A stretch of DNA of 64,000 nt, from NCBI GenBank assembly GCA_037349315.1, contig JBAIAC010000059.1, positions 18,198,501 through 18,262,500 on the forward strand. The letters are read 5' to 3'. The notes beneath the pieces are model-generated. The model had not been told where the DNA came from, did not search any database, and worked only from the letters and a program-made list of their open reading frames with translations. Positions 11,565-22,993 of the stretch are shown here, piece after piece; the stretch's first letter is position 1; each line of letters opens with the position of its first letter. This DNA comes from Chelydra serpentina. Lineage: Eukaryota; Chordata; Testudines; Chelydridae. The translations under genes were made by a program, and so were the position numbers.

Positions 11565-11684
11565 GGGTTGCCAGCTTTGGTTGAACATATTCCTGGAGGT
11601 TTCATCTCATGACATAATCTTTAATTAAAGATTAATCTTTAATTCCTGGTGACTGCAGGACCATCCTGGAGGGTTGGCAACTCT
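11565..11684. mobile_element. Short non-autonomous DNA transposon relic
   Basis: Left end GGGTTGCCAGCTTTGG and right end GAGGGTTGGCAACTCT form imperfect inverted repeats. The interior has CCTGGAGGTTTCATC mirrored by CCATCCTGGAGGG, and a TTTAATTAAAGATTAATCTTTAA hairpin-prone centre. No clear target duplication, so the superfamily is left open. Confidence 0.5.
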
Positions 11685-11759
11685 AATTAACATCAGTGGA
11701 AAGATTCTTTTTCATTGGTTTCCGTGTGTACGGTGAAATCGACGTTTATCCACATTCAC

Positions 11760-12470
11760 CTGGATCACCTGGATCGATCGGACTTCAGCTGTTGTTAAGA
11801 CTGCACCGATCACAACACGTCTGCCATTCTTCTCGCACTCTTGCCTTTCTTCTCCACGTTCGTCCGAAACGTTTAATGATGTCATCTTCCCATCTTCTTG
11901 GAGGCCGACCGGGGGGGTCTTTTCTGTTCTCGCGGGTACCACTCAGCAATGATTGCGGTCCACCTGTTATCCGTGAGCCGTGCTGTGTGGCCCGCCCATC
12001 GCATCTTGTTATGTCTGCTTTCCACGACAATATCTTTCAAACCGCTGCGTTCTCTGATGATTTCATTTGGTATACGATCCAGAAGGGAGATTCCCAACAT
12101 AGCTCGTTCCATTGCCCTTTCAGCTACCAACAGCCGTTGCTCTTCTCTCTTCGTCAGTGCCCACGTTTCACTGCCATACAGCATGGCTGGCAGCACTGCT
12201 GAATTGAAAATATTTTTACGTGTGGTCTTGTCAATTTTTCCTTTGAGGATGTCCTTGATGGAATTAAACGCACACCATCCTGCCCGAAACCTTCGCGAGA
12301 GTTCTCCGTTCAGGTCTTGGCGCATATTAACTTCTTGGCCCAAATATAGGTACTGTTCCACTTCTTCGATGTCTTCTCCTGTTACCATTATTCAGGCTTT
12401 TCGTAAGACGTCTGATCGCATATATTTCGTTTTGTAGCGGTTCATTTTCAGGCCAACCTGACTACTTTTC
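11760..12470 (-). mobile_element. RTE-clade LINE, 5'-truncated, 14-bp TSD
   Basis: The 3' part of an RTE-type retrotransposon. The frame at 11882-12388 shows RTE-specific C-terminal motifs after RT: EEVEQYLYLGQEVNMRQDL, RRFRAGWCAFNSIKDILKG, SAVLPAMLYGSETWALTK, ERAMERAMLGISLLDRIPNE and NKMRWAGHTARLTDNRW. An upstream in-frame piece (VGLKMNRYKTKYMRSD) precedes it. A frameshift near 11925 moves the end, DPPGRPPRRWEDDIIKRFG, into the frame at 11785-12030. The 3' tail is a short GATCCAGGTGATCCAG repeat, typical of RTE ends. Perfect 14-bp duplications (TTATCCACATTCAC) at 11746-11759 and 12471-12484 fix both borders. Endonuclease and most of RT are absent. Confidence 0.9.
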
Positions 12471-12484
12471 TTATCCACATTCAC

Positions 12485-14189
12485 TGATAAAAATCTAATC
12501 TTTCCAAGGCTAGTACAGAAAGATTTTGATGTACTATATTTTCTTTATAAAGAGCGTTCCGTGCCAAAAAAAGAATCCTATGCTAGATCCTTAGTTGATG
12601 GAGCTGGTTCTGGGTTACACCCTCCTTAGAATCAATTGAGCCAACACCTTATGCTCCTGGAGAGTTCATAAACTCAGCAGGAAGAAGAATTTTCTCCACA
12701 GAGTTTATAATCCCCACAAAAGCAAACTATGGGGCTACCAAGTTGGTGAAGCCAACACAGTTCATGAACAATGCAAGCCCACTCATTTCAATTCAAGGAT
12801 TTACAAGTCCATTGGCAAAGCTACTAACTGCCGTAAGCCTGATCTAGCCCTGAATTCTTCCTGTTTTTGAAATAATATAACTTTAAGGTTACAAACTGAA
12901 ATGCTCAAAAGTCAGGAAGTGGAGAATTTCTGATTATGATGCACATACTTTGAATTATCTATTCCAATGTTCCTTTTTAAGGTCATGATCCATCTTCCAT
13001 TGAAGACAATGGGAGTCTTTCCGTTGACTTTAATGGAAATTGGATCAGGCCCTAAATGTCCACATTAAACTATTAATATTTATATTGTTGGATGTATGTC
13101 ATGAAATATACAGGATATGCAGTGTGGCTGACTGAAGATTGCTATGAGAATCATAAATTTCCTGGCTTAGTCACTTCTTGACCAATCCTTTTATATTACT
13201 AACCTAGCCTGGGTATTAACAAAACAACAGGACTCTGACCTTCTCTTTTGATTTTCCAAACCTTTATTCACTGTAAACTGTGTGATTTTGTTGGAGAGCT
13301 GAAAAATCACATAGGTTTCAACTTCGTATACATTTTTCCTGTGTCTAGTCACTCACACACATACACACACACACACTCACTCATAGAAAAATAAAATTGT
13401 GTTATTTTAGAAGTTGCATACAACCAGATCAAAATTAAAAGGCTCCCAAAATATATGAGCTATATGAATTATAATGTTTAAAGAGCTCTAGCTGCCATCA
13501 TAGCCTTCAAAGGGTGTCTCGGGAACTAAGCATGTTATTGTATTGCCCCCACAAACGCGACAAGTGGAGTGGTAACCAGTATGGGAAGGTTTTTCTAGCT
13601 GTTTGACTTGGGGTTGCGTGAGGAGGGGTGCGGAAGTGTGAGATAAGTTTTGTTGGACTGTTATGAAAAGGCTCATTAGACCAGGGTAATAGCCATCCTT
13701 TTCATGCTGCTGCTTGAAATTCTCCCTCCCCACACCCGACCAGCTGAAATAGCGATGAGCAAACTTTTGGCGTTCACATTTAGTTTGAATAAATCCCCAG
13801 TCATCTGGATTCTTATCTGAGACTTATTGGAATCATCCAAGCCATAGTGTTTATAAACTTGAGCTGGAAACCTCACACAAAGCAACTGTGTTGGGAGGTT
13901 TCTAGTCCTTCTGGTATCTAGCATTCTGGTCTGGCTGGAAGGGCTACATGGAAAGAGAGATGCCCAAAATTGGAAAAGGTGGAAAAAACAAAAAGGGGAA
14001 AATTGTGAACTTCGGGAATTTCCGCTGAAGTTTTGACACAAGGTTCTGATTCACTCAACCCTAGCATGGTAGGACAAGCAGCAAGATGACAGATGTCAAA
14101 TTCTCCCTGACTTCAATGACACTGCCTGGGTGTAACTGAGAGCATATTGGGAGCCCAATATCGGCTTTTCTCTCACCTTGTGCAATGTG
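12485..14189. other. Non-coding with one MITE relic and a CA repeat
   Basis: 12980-13053 is a fold-back MITE (GGTCATGATCCATCTTCCATTGAAG ... CAATGG ... TTGGATCAGGCCC). 13353-13382 is a short imperfect (CA)n run. 14095-14150 has a partial CTGACTTCAATGACACTG fragment. The minus-strand frame at 13676-14041 shows no known domain. Confidence 0.45.
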
Positions 14190-14508
14190 TTGTCTTTGAA
14201 AGCCATTAGTTTTTTTCTAAATTTTCCATAAATCTTTTTTTGGGAGGGATGGGGGAAATGGGGTTGACAAGAAAAATTGCAACTGAAAAATTACCAGTTT
14301 TTAAAAACTATTTTCAAAGAAAAAATGGGTTTTTTGGCTTTCCCGGGCTTGGGGGAGTTTTTGTTTTGTTTGCTTGGTTTTCGTTTTAAAAAAACAATCC
14401 TACAAAATTCTGACGGAAATGAAATGTTTCATTTTGGTGAAAAAGCCATTTTTCTTTTGGGAAAAAAAAAGCTTTGATGAAAACATTTTTACTAGCTCTC
14501 AACAACTG
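14190..14508. repeat. AT-rich MITE-like repeat ending in AGCTCT
   Basis: Dominated by A- and T-runs of the GAAAATTTTTC type and ending TTTTTACTAGCTCT. It matches the composition and terminal AGCTCT of repeats at 17537-17764 and 47971-48351. The left border is unclear. Confidence 0.4.
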
Positions 14509-14696
14509 TCAGTTTTAATCCGCACAAGTGTTTATGAATAATTTGTTGTGGTATTTACTCAGCTATAAACCCATCTGAGAAATCAGTGGAATAACTCTAG
14601 TGCTCATGCCATGTCAAACTTCTGCTAATCTTTTCCATACTCCCTTGATCGAGTGGCCCCTCGGACAGAGTCACATCCAGGGAAACAGGAGGTAAA

Positions 14697-14783
14697 GGGC
14701 CAAATTATCTGCTGGTGTAAATTGACAACTCCATTGACTTTAAAGGAACAGTGCCAATTTACAGCAACAGACAATAGGACCCC
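14697..14783. mobile_element. Fold-back MITE (GGTGTAAATTGAC family)
   Basis: AGGGCCAAATTATCTGCTGG and GTGTAAATTGACAACTCCATT are mirrored by AACAGTGCCAATTTACAGC and GACAATAGGACCCC around CCATTGACTTTAAAGG. A degenerate full-length copy. Confidence 0.5.
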
Positions 14784-15129
14784 AAATAAGGAAGGCACGC
14801 ATACCCTCAGGGGAGTCACTGATTAGTTTTCAAATAGTTAATGTTAACTTCTGTCTGTATGCAGGGCTTTTAGCATGGACAGTATAGTGCTGTACAAGTA
14901 CCAGGTAGCAGCGATATTTAGAAAATTGCCCAAATCACTGGCCCAAACCCTCCCAAATTTTTACCATTCGGGTAAAATAGGGCACAGAGCTGAACCATTC
15001 CTGAGTTTGGAAAACTAAATCTCACTGATGGGGTCTCACAAAACCCACTTCTGGTTCTGACCATCTTTATTTATCATTATCCCTTCCCAAAGCTCTCTCC
15101 TTCCCAGAAGGCTATGCTTAGGTGAGAAG

Positions 15130-15315
15130 CAGGGGTCAGCAACATGTCCATACACAGACCCAAGTGTCTGTGGTAAACAAATTTGAGGTCCGTGGTAATT
15201 TTTCAAAAAATTGAATGATTGAATGACATAACCGCATCCTACCCCCCAGTATCCATCACTAAGTATGGTAATTTTGTCAAGCGTCCGTCGTGCAACATGG
15301 TGGTGCCGACCCCTG
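15130..15315. mobile_element. Short non-autonomous hAT element with 8-bp TSD
   Basis: Starts CAGGGGTCAGCAACATG and ends with the complement of CAGGGGTCGGCACCACCATG. A perfect 8-bp duplication GTGAGAAG lies at 15122-15129 and 15316-15323. The inverted ends and 8-bp duplication are diagnostic of hAT. At 186 bp it encodes nothing; the minus-strand frame crossing it (15036-15464) is accidental. Confidence 0.92.
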
Positions 15316-16073
15316 GTGAGAAGGTGTAGGAATGCGGACAAGCCTGCAGCAAAGGAGAGCAAGGCCACTGTGGAGAAACATGCAGTGAAGAATATCATGT
15401 AGGATGAGGATTTGTCCCCTTTGATATGATGGGCAATAGCTGGGCTGTGAAAAGGACTTTGCAATGGAGGGGTCAGGGAATTATTATTATGGGTGGATGG
15501 GCAGGAGTGGCTCTGAAAAGGTTACTGGTCCTTTTCTGATAAGCTGGAAATGGATGTATACAAATAGAGGACCATTGTTAAGAGCTGAAGTAAAGAGCTG
15601 CACAGAGTAAGTCACTTGCAATGCACAACAAGAAGCTAAATCGGTTCCACAAAACCCAAGAACTAGACCATGTACTCTTGAGCATCATCAACGGGCAACA
15701 TATCCATTGACTATCTATTTACGTATATGCACTATCATAACAACCAGAAGCTGAAGAGGCTACCAACCTGCACAAGGCTTAAAATGGCTAAAGCACTGAC
15801 TCAAGCAACATATTTTGTACCTACCAGTCATCTGAAAGTGGATGGGACATTCCCAATCCCTTCTCTTCTGGCTGAGAAGTGCCCCCATATCCCCAGTGTT
15901 CTGGGAGTGGAAGTGAAGCACATTGTGTTTCTGTTCCCTGGCTTGACATTTCAGCCACCTCCTTCCATCTTCCACTCAATCTCTCTCATTAATTGTACAG
16001 GCATAGCCTTAGCTTTCTAACCTTCAAAGTTCAGTCAAAGGCACCTGTAAGAAGGGGAGCATGGGTTTGTGTC

Positions 16074-16110
16074 GGGGGGGGGGGGGGGGGAGGGTGCGGT
16101 GGGGGGAGGA
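16074..16110 (+). repeat. Poly-G tract
   Basis: A run of 17 G at 16074-16090 followed by G-rich AGGGTGCGGTGGGGGGAGG. It could form a G-quadruplex, and its length may be uncertain in the assembly. The flanks 15324-16584 hold nothing else recognised. Confidence 0.8.
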
Positions 16111-16584
16111 ATTGGGGAGATCACAGAAAAAGAAAGATTAATTTGCCTTCATGTATAATTCCCTCCACACCTAGCAGATTAAAACTCCCCTCTCCAAATC
16201 ATCCCTAATCCATCGCAACAGCTTCCAGGATCCCCGAAGAAGACATGGAATCAGCTACTGAAAGGCACAGCTCCTCAAAGGGTGGGATTCTCTTTATTTT
16301 AACTGAAATAAGTACAGCTAATAAGAATCCCAGTTTCTTGTTTCCTGTGCAGGCCTATCCTACAATACACACACCATTATGTCTCTCATGGTCCCTGCTG
16401 CCACCCTGAAATCTATCAGCTGTTTTTCTTATTGAATGTTCTTTGCTGTTTAACTTTTCCTTGGGTTTCTTTTGTTTTATTGCAGCAATGTCAAAGTTTG
16501 CTACAAACTAGTCAGAGATACCACACAAGGTAACTTTTCCTATTAGGCTCAAACCAAGCCTCATGTCCAAGCACACCTGTTCTT

Positions 16585-16745
16585 TCATGAAAATAAGAAT
16601 TTAGGAACTGCCAAAGTGATTCAAACCAGAGGTCCATCTAGTCTGGTGTTGACCTATACTGTCTCCAACAGTGGTCAACACCAGATGCTTCAGAGAAAGA
16701 TGCAAGAAGCATTGCAACAGGGCATTATGGGACAACTTGTCCTTA
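16585..16745 (+). repeat. Degenerate dispersed repeat (GGTCCATCTAG family)
   Basis: AATAAGAATTTAGGAACTGCC, AGGTCCATCTAGTCTGGTG and CCAACAGTGGTCAACACCAGATGC align in order with the fresher copy at 30315-30503. Probably a LINE-derived segment, but I cannot name it. Confidence 0.45.
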
Positions 16746-17424
16746 GAGGAAGTTTCTTCTTTTCTCCTATTAAGTTAGAGGTCTAAACTTTTCAGTTTTA
16801 ACAGCTCAAACAAAAACCCCAAATCTGAACCACCCCATTCCTTTGAGGAAGTTCATACTGGTCTTAACTTTGCTGCTCTGGACCAAGCTCTCTTGCCAAG
16901 CAATGACCTTTGCAACAAAACATCTCATTAAGGACTGAAGCTGTGATTTTCAAAGGAGTCTAATGGAGTTAGGCGCTGAAATTCTATAGAAGTAGGGTGC
17001 CCCCACTCAATTGGGCCCCATAGAAATTCCCAGCCTAATTTATCAATGAATAAAAACAAGTCAAATACCAGCCTCCATAACAATATTTTTTATTTTTAAA
17101 AATATAATGTAGCAATCAGTTCCGCAAAGCCCAAGGAATGGTATGTTATCATTCTGGTCATGGGTGAAAGGGCAGGAAGCAGAAGAACAGAATGGAATTT
17201 GGAGCCTGACCCAAGTCCTGTCAGGACACAGGGGAGGGGCAGTTTATGAAAAAGAGAACCCATTAAATGGGGAAGTGGGCTGCCTTACTTCTGTATCCTG
17301 TGGATCCACACTTCCCCCTTAGCGTGACAGCTATTATACAAATATATGTGCAGGCTCCTCCAAACTGCTTCCCGTAGCACTCAGGCGGAAAAGTCAATAC
17401 AGAGAATTGGGACTTAAGAGACAA

Positions 17425-17530
17425 CAGGCCTGATTCTGATCTCACACCGTGTCAATCTGGAGCCAATCAACTGAAGTTAATTGAGTTAAATCAATTTAAA
17501 TCCTGTGTAAGCAAGAGGAGAATCAGGCTC
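17425..17530. mobile_element. Fold-back MITE (CCTGATTCTGATCTCACA type)
   Basis: AGGCCTGATTCTGATCTCACAC and GTGTCAATCTGGAG are mirrored by AAATCCTGTGTAAGC and AGGAGAATCAGGCTC, with CAACTGAAGTTAATTGAGTT near the middle. Confidence 0.5.
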
Positions 17531-17536
17531 AGCATC

Positions 17537-17764
17537 AGAGTTGGTTGAAAATCTTCCATCAAAACCTTTTTGTGAGGGAAAACTGTATTTTAGACTAAAT
17601 GAAAATGTCCATAGACGGTGTCTATTTTCCTCATAAAATTTAGCTTTTTCATTGGAACCCCCAAAATGGAAAATTGTTCCATTTTTTGACATTTTGAACT
17701 AAATGTTTTTGGTTTCTCAATGAAAAGTCAAAATACTCCTGGGAAATTTTTTCTCACCAGCTCT
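17537..17764. repeat. AT-rich MITE-like repeat, AGAGTTGG...CCAGCTCT ends
   Basis: Starts AGAGTTGGTTGAAAATCTTCC and ends GAAATTTTTTCTCACCAGCTCT, imperfect inverted ends. The interior is A/T-run rich, with CAAAATGGAAAATTGTTCC. A second clear copy is at 47971-48351. Confidence 0.5.
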
Positions 17765-17909
17765 ACTCAATACATATCTAGTGAAAGAAGGCCTACAACA
17801 CTGAGGTTTCAAGACTAACTAGCTTTCCATACAACAATGACTTTGATCTTCTTTCCAGTAAAGTCAAGACTTTCAGTGGTAACTAGAGATTTGAGGAGAC
17901 AGCTTAAAG

Positions 17910-18215
17910 GGGCCTGATTTTCACAAAGTGCTGAGCAGCCACCCTCCAACAAGTACCCAAGGTACTAGTCACTTTTGAAAATCTTGGCTGAGGCTGATAT
18001 TGGGCAAAACTTTCAAAACGGGTTAAATACCATTAGGGCCTAAGTCTCATTTTCAAAAATGACTTGGGCAACTAGGGCCAGATTTTCAAAGGTATATAGA
18101 CACTTAAAGAGGCAGATAGGTGCCTAGAGAGATTTTTAAAAGGTTAGGCACCCAAATCCCATTGATTGTCAGTGAGACTTAGGCTGCTAAGTGTCTGAGT
18201 CACTTTGGAAAATAC
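17910..18215. repeat. GATTTTCAAAGG / GGCACC fold-back repeats (adjacent copies)
   Basis: 17913-17990 runs from CCTGATTTTCACAAAGTGC to CACTTTTGAAAATCTTGGC. 18074-18215 runs from GGGCCAGATTTTCAAAGGTA through AGGTTAGGCACCCAAATCCC to GTCACTTTGGAAAATAC. Each is roughly palindromic. Related fragments lie at 2333, 10890, 16945 and 28650. Confidence 0.5.
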
Positions 18216-19090
18216 TATTTAGGCTGGTAAGTCACTTTGGTGCTTTTGAAAATTATATCCATTCTTCTTAAAGTGTTAGATCAAAATATGACTTGTTTTA
18301 GACACGAAGCAATCTTAAAAGTTTGCATCTGAGACTGGACTGTTAAAAGAAACCACTTTTTATTTTCCTGCTGTCAGCTGATGTTTAGGGCCTAACAGCT
18401 CTTTGGTGGTCCTTTACTAATGTTTTCGGAACCTCACTGAAGCTTTTACCAATCTTGACCTGAGTTCGTAACACACCCTGAAACCAAACGAGTTTTGCCT
18501 GGTTTCAAATTCATTAAGAAGCATTCTACTTGAACATACACCACAAACCTACAGTATCTCTCAAGGGCATTTTCTGTTATGAACTGGAATATGTTAGGAA
18601 TTTAAACAAAGGTGATGTATCAGCAAGAGACCCCCAGATGTAGTGATCTCATTTTTCAGCCACTCAGCATTTGAGAACAGGAATGGTGTTTGCTATCTAT
18701 TTGCTTGTAACAGCTTGCAAGGCATTGCTTAGCTATTGTGTCTGCTTTGCCAAAGTAAAATTCTGGGCACATACCTTGCTGAGTATTGTATATGACGGAG
18801 TAACATACCCTCCCTCCTGCCCTTTTCATGCAACGTCTCCGCTGATATCTGCTTGTAAACAAATGGTTTCTGCTCAAATCTTTTTTTTTTTTTTCCATAG
18901 AAGACAGAAACATCCTGATTTGGGAAGGGAAGGAGTGAATGTAAAAAAATGCGATGATTTGGTTTAGGCATGAATAAAAACATTTAGCATTTAAACCTTC
19001 AAACATTAATTCATTTCAGAAGCTAATCTGAGCTGCTGCAAAATTAAGCTGAATGCCTTGGGTTTGCAAAATTTTGTAGTAATTGAGAGG
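18216..19090. other. Non-coding, no feature recognised
   Basis: Three overlapping open frames between 18656 and 19006 lack any known domain and cross a T15-type run at 18881-18895. No gene supported. Confidence 0.45.
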
Positions 19091-19091
19091 C

Positions 19092-19275
19092 AATAGGGCC
19101 CAGTGGTTATAACACTGGACTGGGACTCAGGAGACCCAAGACCTAATCCTAGTTCTACCCCTTTGTCCTGTCTACATTTTAAGCTCTTCAGGGCAGGGAC
19201 TGTCTATTACTATGTGTATATGCTGCACCCAGTACAATAGAGCCCTGATCTCAGTTTGGGCCACTAGATGCTATT
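19092..19275 (+). repeat. MIR/CORE-SINE head fused to amniote tail
   Basis: GGGCCCAGTGGTTATAACACTGGACTGGGACTCAGGAGACC is the tRNA-like MIR head. It is followed directly by TTTTAAGCTCTTCAGGGCAGGGACTGTCT and ATAGAGCCCTGATCTCAGTT, the tail module. The CORE is deleted between them. Confidence 0.65.
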
Positions 19276-19971
19276 CTCTTGAACAGTAGCACAGGATTTT
19301 CAAGGGATTCCCTTTCCTTGCCATTCAGCCTTCCCCATTTCACCACCATCACCCTCTCCCTCATTTGCCCACTCCTCCACCATTTACATTGAGCCAGCTG
19401 CAGGGGACCAGGAAAGACGCACACCCCAGCACCTCCTGTCCACTTTGTACCTTCCTCTCTCCAACAATCTCTACCTTATGCCATTCACATGCCCACGTGC
19501 TTAGCCAAGAACTCTCCATGTTTGGTATGGGTTTGCTGACCCCACCACCACCAGGGAAGGAAAAGTATCAGCTTAAGAGTCTAAGCCAATGGTTCTCAGC
19601 CTGTGAGCATTACTCACAAGGAAGCCAACTGCTTTTATCAGGGGGAGACGGGGCAAGTCACAAGCCTCCACCTATCCCTGTTTGTCACTAACCAGGTTTG
19701 CTGACGCCACTTATCTCGGGTGCCAGGAGGTTGCGCTACAAGCTGCTATTCACTCAGCCCTTTCTTTGAAACAGTGTGAGAGCCACCGCAAAGCATTCTG
19801 GGTGACATCAGAGGAGAACCAGTCACAACTCAGAAGTAGTATGAGATGATGCTCAGAGCCCAGGGCCTAGGACTCAGCCAAAGAGCAGACATGACCTCTG
19901 AGAAGGTGACCGCACACCTAATCTTGCATTAGATTTCTTTCCCATGGAGGTCTCTCCTTCACATGGAGCAT

Positions 19972-20036
19972 GACCCAGTTCTCACTGAAGTCAGAGGGAG
20001 CCTTTCCACTGCCTGCAGTGGGAGTTGGATCAGACT
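19972..20036. mobile_element. Fold-back MITE relic
   Basis: CCAGTTCTCACTGAAGTCAGAGGGAG ... CACTGCCTGCAGTGGGAGTTGGATCAG follows the family plan, with weak symmetry. Confidence 0.4.
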
Positions 20037-21610
20037 CATGGACTGGCTGAATACATTTCTTATAGATCTCCACTGTTTTACCTTCCTGCCCCTCTGCTAA
20101 CAGCCAGGGTTGTTGCACTTCTGCATTCTCCTCCAGCATAGCAGAATGGCCAACTTCAATACTAGCACAAATATCCTTGCTCATATCAGCATTCAAACAA
20201 GGAGGGATCCTCAGTCCCCTGGTACCCTTGACCGTTCCTCTCCTTCCCAGGGAGCCTCAAAAGCAAGCCACATCTTGTGCCCACATTTTGTTTCCTAAGA
20301 TAGCCCAGAGGAGCTTCTTTGGCAGAGTTCGTCTGGCTGGTCAATAGCTCCTTTTGGCTCCCATGTTTACATGGTTGTGGTCATTAATTTGAGAGAAGCC
20401 TTCCCCGCCTCCCTTTGCAGGGGGGGAAAAATGTGACCTTTAAGATTGTTTATACCAATCAACAAGAATTCTTGGGCTGCCAGATTCCAAGAAACACGAG
20501 ACAGTCTTGGAGCTGGAAACGGGAGGGGAGCTGTATACAGAGAGCGAGAGAGAGAGTGTGCTATCAAGGTCAAGAGTTCACAGACAGGATAAAGCATAAG
20601 GCAGTGTGAGGAGACAGGGTGGGAGGGTGTGTCCTTCCCCTTCTGTGAGGAAGTCAAAGAAAGCGCGCACGAGCACTGAAGGTGTAGTAGGCACTGTGCA
20701 GAAGACCAGAATTTGGAAATGGATTCTACATCTTGAGTGTAGGAGCAGTATAGGAGAAAGTTGCAGGGACAAATCAGGCATATGGGAACAGATATGGTGT
20801 CCCTGAACGACTGGGACCCTGACTTTTCCCACCAAAACAGCCCCAATTCATCTCTGCCTAGGACAAGCAAAAGACCTCTTCCTTTTGCTAATAAGAATCA
20901 TGTGAGATACAGTAGAGCACATGCCTGGGAAGGAAAAAAAAAGTTTAAATTCCACTCCCTCTTCCCCCTCCTTCCCCCCCGCTTTTACCACACTGGGGTT
21001 TGCAGTGGCCAATAAGGTGGTTTAACAAGCGAGGGGTAAAAAAAAATTTCCTACTGTTAAATGCAAGAAAAATGATCTGAATTTGTAAATCTTACAGGAA
21101 TCTTTATACAATAATACCCAGGAATCTTCTTTCATTGCCAGCTGTAGCCCTGGAGGGAGCAGCACACAGCTCTTTCTCTGTCCTCCTGCCCTCAAGCTCA
21201 GCCAGATGGGCCAAAGCTGAAGTAGGGGATCCCTAGTTCAGGGGGTCTAATACGTTGTGGAAGCCCAGGCTGCCAGCACCCCTCACTGACAGTTCAGGGC
21301 TGGCGCCCAACCAAGTCACTCGTTGGGAGAGGATTTCAGTTCAGTGAGGTTCAAGGGAGGCACACTTCATCCGTGCAGAATCAAGGCTCTGAAAGACCAA
21401 GGGAAATGGAGGGAGGTGCAGAAAAACAGTGGGATACGTTACGTATAGAGGTGGATGGTACAACATGCTGCCAGTAGGCAGCTAGTACATTTCCAAATAT
21501 ATGTTTAACAAAGGGCTTGTGGATCTAAGAATATAAATTCTCACCTAGGATACAAGGCGTCCCTGATTCAAACCCCAAATACATCCTCCTGGCAGATGAA
21601 AATGTATAAG
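20037..21610. other. Non-coding, no gene supported
   Basis: Several open frames overlap here on both strands (20367-20870 is the longest at 167 codons), but none shows a domain and their overlap in opposite frames argues against coding. A short GA-rich patch lies at 20533-20560. Confidence 0.45.
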
Positions 21611-21684
21611 GAACCACACGGCTGAATGGATAAGGTGTCTGGCACTGAATCAGAAACTGAAGGGTTTGAGTTGCTTTGTGGTTA
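21611..21684 (+). pseudogene. tRNA-Arg-like pseudogene
   Basis: The 74-nt segment follows vertebrate tRNA-Arg(UCG) along its length. It has an acceptor half GAACCAC pairing with GTGGTTA except at the first base, a D arm with the distinctive TGAATGGATAAGG, an anticodon arm TCTGGCACTGAATCAGA (ATCAG retained), and a T arm GGGTTTGAGTTGC. The anticodon position now reads CTG and the T stem has mismatches, so it cannot be a normal arginine tRNA. It could also be the head of a tRNA-derived SINE, although no SINE body follows. Confidence 0.55.
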
Positions 21685-22869
21685 GCGTTCTCCATGAATC
21701 TATATGATTTCAATATTAAGGGCTAAGCCCTCCTCTCATGTACACTTCTTGAGCTCCAGTAGGGTCAGCTGGGTGCAGCCAAAGGTGGAACTGGGCTCAA
21801 ATATCAATGTATTGTTACTTTAAATAGTGCACACTGCTCATTTAAAAATATTTAAGATTACGACCCAATAGCTACATCTCTATTACTTAATTAATGATCC
21901 TCAGTAAATGTTTTAATAAAAAAATTATATTTTTAAACTACCAGAAACCACTCTTCTATTAGTGCTTGTGAATAAATCTATTATTGCATGTTCAGTAACA
22001 ATTGGTTATTAAAAACATGCGCCCTGAGGTTTCTCTCTCCATTACAGAGGCTCAGGAAATATGTTGAATACCACCACTGGTGTTGTCTTGTTAAATCCTT
22101 ACTTCAACAGGCATTTAAGAAACTTCATTTGAAGTGCTACATGTATTTCTAAGTAATAGCTTGGACAACTGACATACTTAGTGAGCTCACAAAGGCACAG
22201 TCAGGAGGAAAGCAGACAGGCTCAGCAGCTGTTTATGGAAAAGTCAGTCCTTAGTCTGTTTTTAAAGAACCCTAGTTGTCTTCTAATAAAGTCTCTCCAC
22301 TGACCCTCATTTCAGGAAGCTTCAGGTTTGTTTTTGTTAGGGCACTGGCATAGCTGCACTGATGTAGCTATACCACCACAAACCCTCAGAGTAGATGTTC
22401 TGCACAAGTGTGAACTGGGGCTTGACTAGTGTGCACTAGTGAGCCTTGAACCGGTTTGAATGAGGTTGGGCTCGCTTGGTTCTCAATGAACTGAAATTTT
22501 CAAACTGATGCAGCTCATCTCCATTGAGGAACGGCATGAATGCAATACACTGACACAGAAATCCCTAGCATTAGACAAGCCCTCAGCAATATCTAGGGGT
22601 GGACACAGACCATACCACAGACAGAAGACAGGTCCATTCACCTACCAGCATGGTGTTTGCCATCCATAATGTTTTCCCATTTTAATCCCTAGGCAGCCCT
22701 TCAACAATCTCTGCAAGATCAATGTCAGACTTAAATGCCTGAAGTTTCCTGGTTCTTCCCTGGATCCCATTTTAAGTATAGGTGCCAGGTTTAAGTCACC
22801 ATCTCTCCTCTCAGTGAGCATCTTCCTCGGTCTTTCATATTTGTCCTTTTCTACTGTTCCATTTTACAG
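21685..22869. other. Non-coding, no feature recognised
   Basis: AT-rich sequence with no coding region. 22330-22600 has some GTAGCTATACC-like motifs, but I could not place it in a family. Confidence 0.45.
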
Positions 22870-22874
22870 TGAAC

Positions 22875-22993
22875 TAGAACCACAGAAGTCAAAGATGGAA
22901 AAACCTTTTAGATCTTAAAGTCCAACCCCCTGACAGAGCAGGGTTGGTCTCTACAGTATATTCTTTGTTCGGCCCTGGTTTAAATGACCCAGG
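22875..22993 (-). repeat. Old CR1/L3-like LINE tail split by the Gypsy insertion
   Basis: ATGGAAAAACCTTTTAGATC and AAAGTCCAACCCCCTGACAG resemble the inverted 3' end of a CR1/L3 LINE. The continuation beyond the Gypsy element (28412-28480: CACTTCTCCATTCTGATAAATC ... AGGAAATATTTC) fits the same type of sequence. The LTR element therefore landed inside an older LINE relic. Confidence 0.4.

Noticed and set aside
11696..12437. Two long plus-strand frames of 168 and 179 codons
   Set aside because: They are antisense to the RTE reverse-transcriptase region, which explains their openness.
19588..19690. Possible hAT start at CAATGGTTCTCAGCCTGTGAG
   Set aside because: No matching right terminus or 8-bp duplication found downstream.
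20367..20870. 167-codon minus-strand frame overlapped by several frames on the other strand
   Set aside because: Mutually incompatible overlapping frames without domains; no homology recognised.
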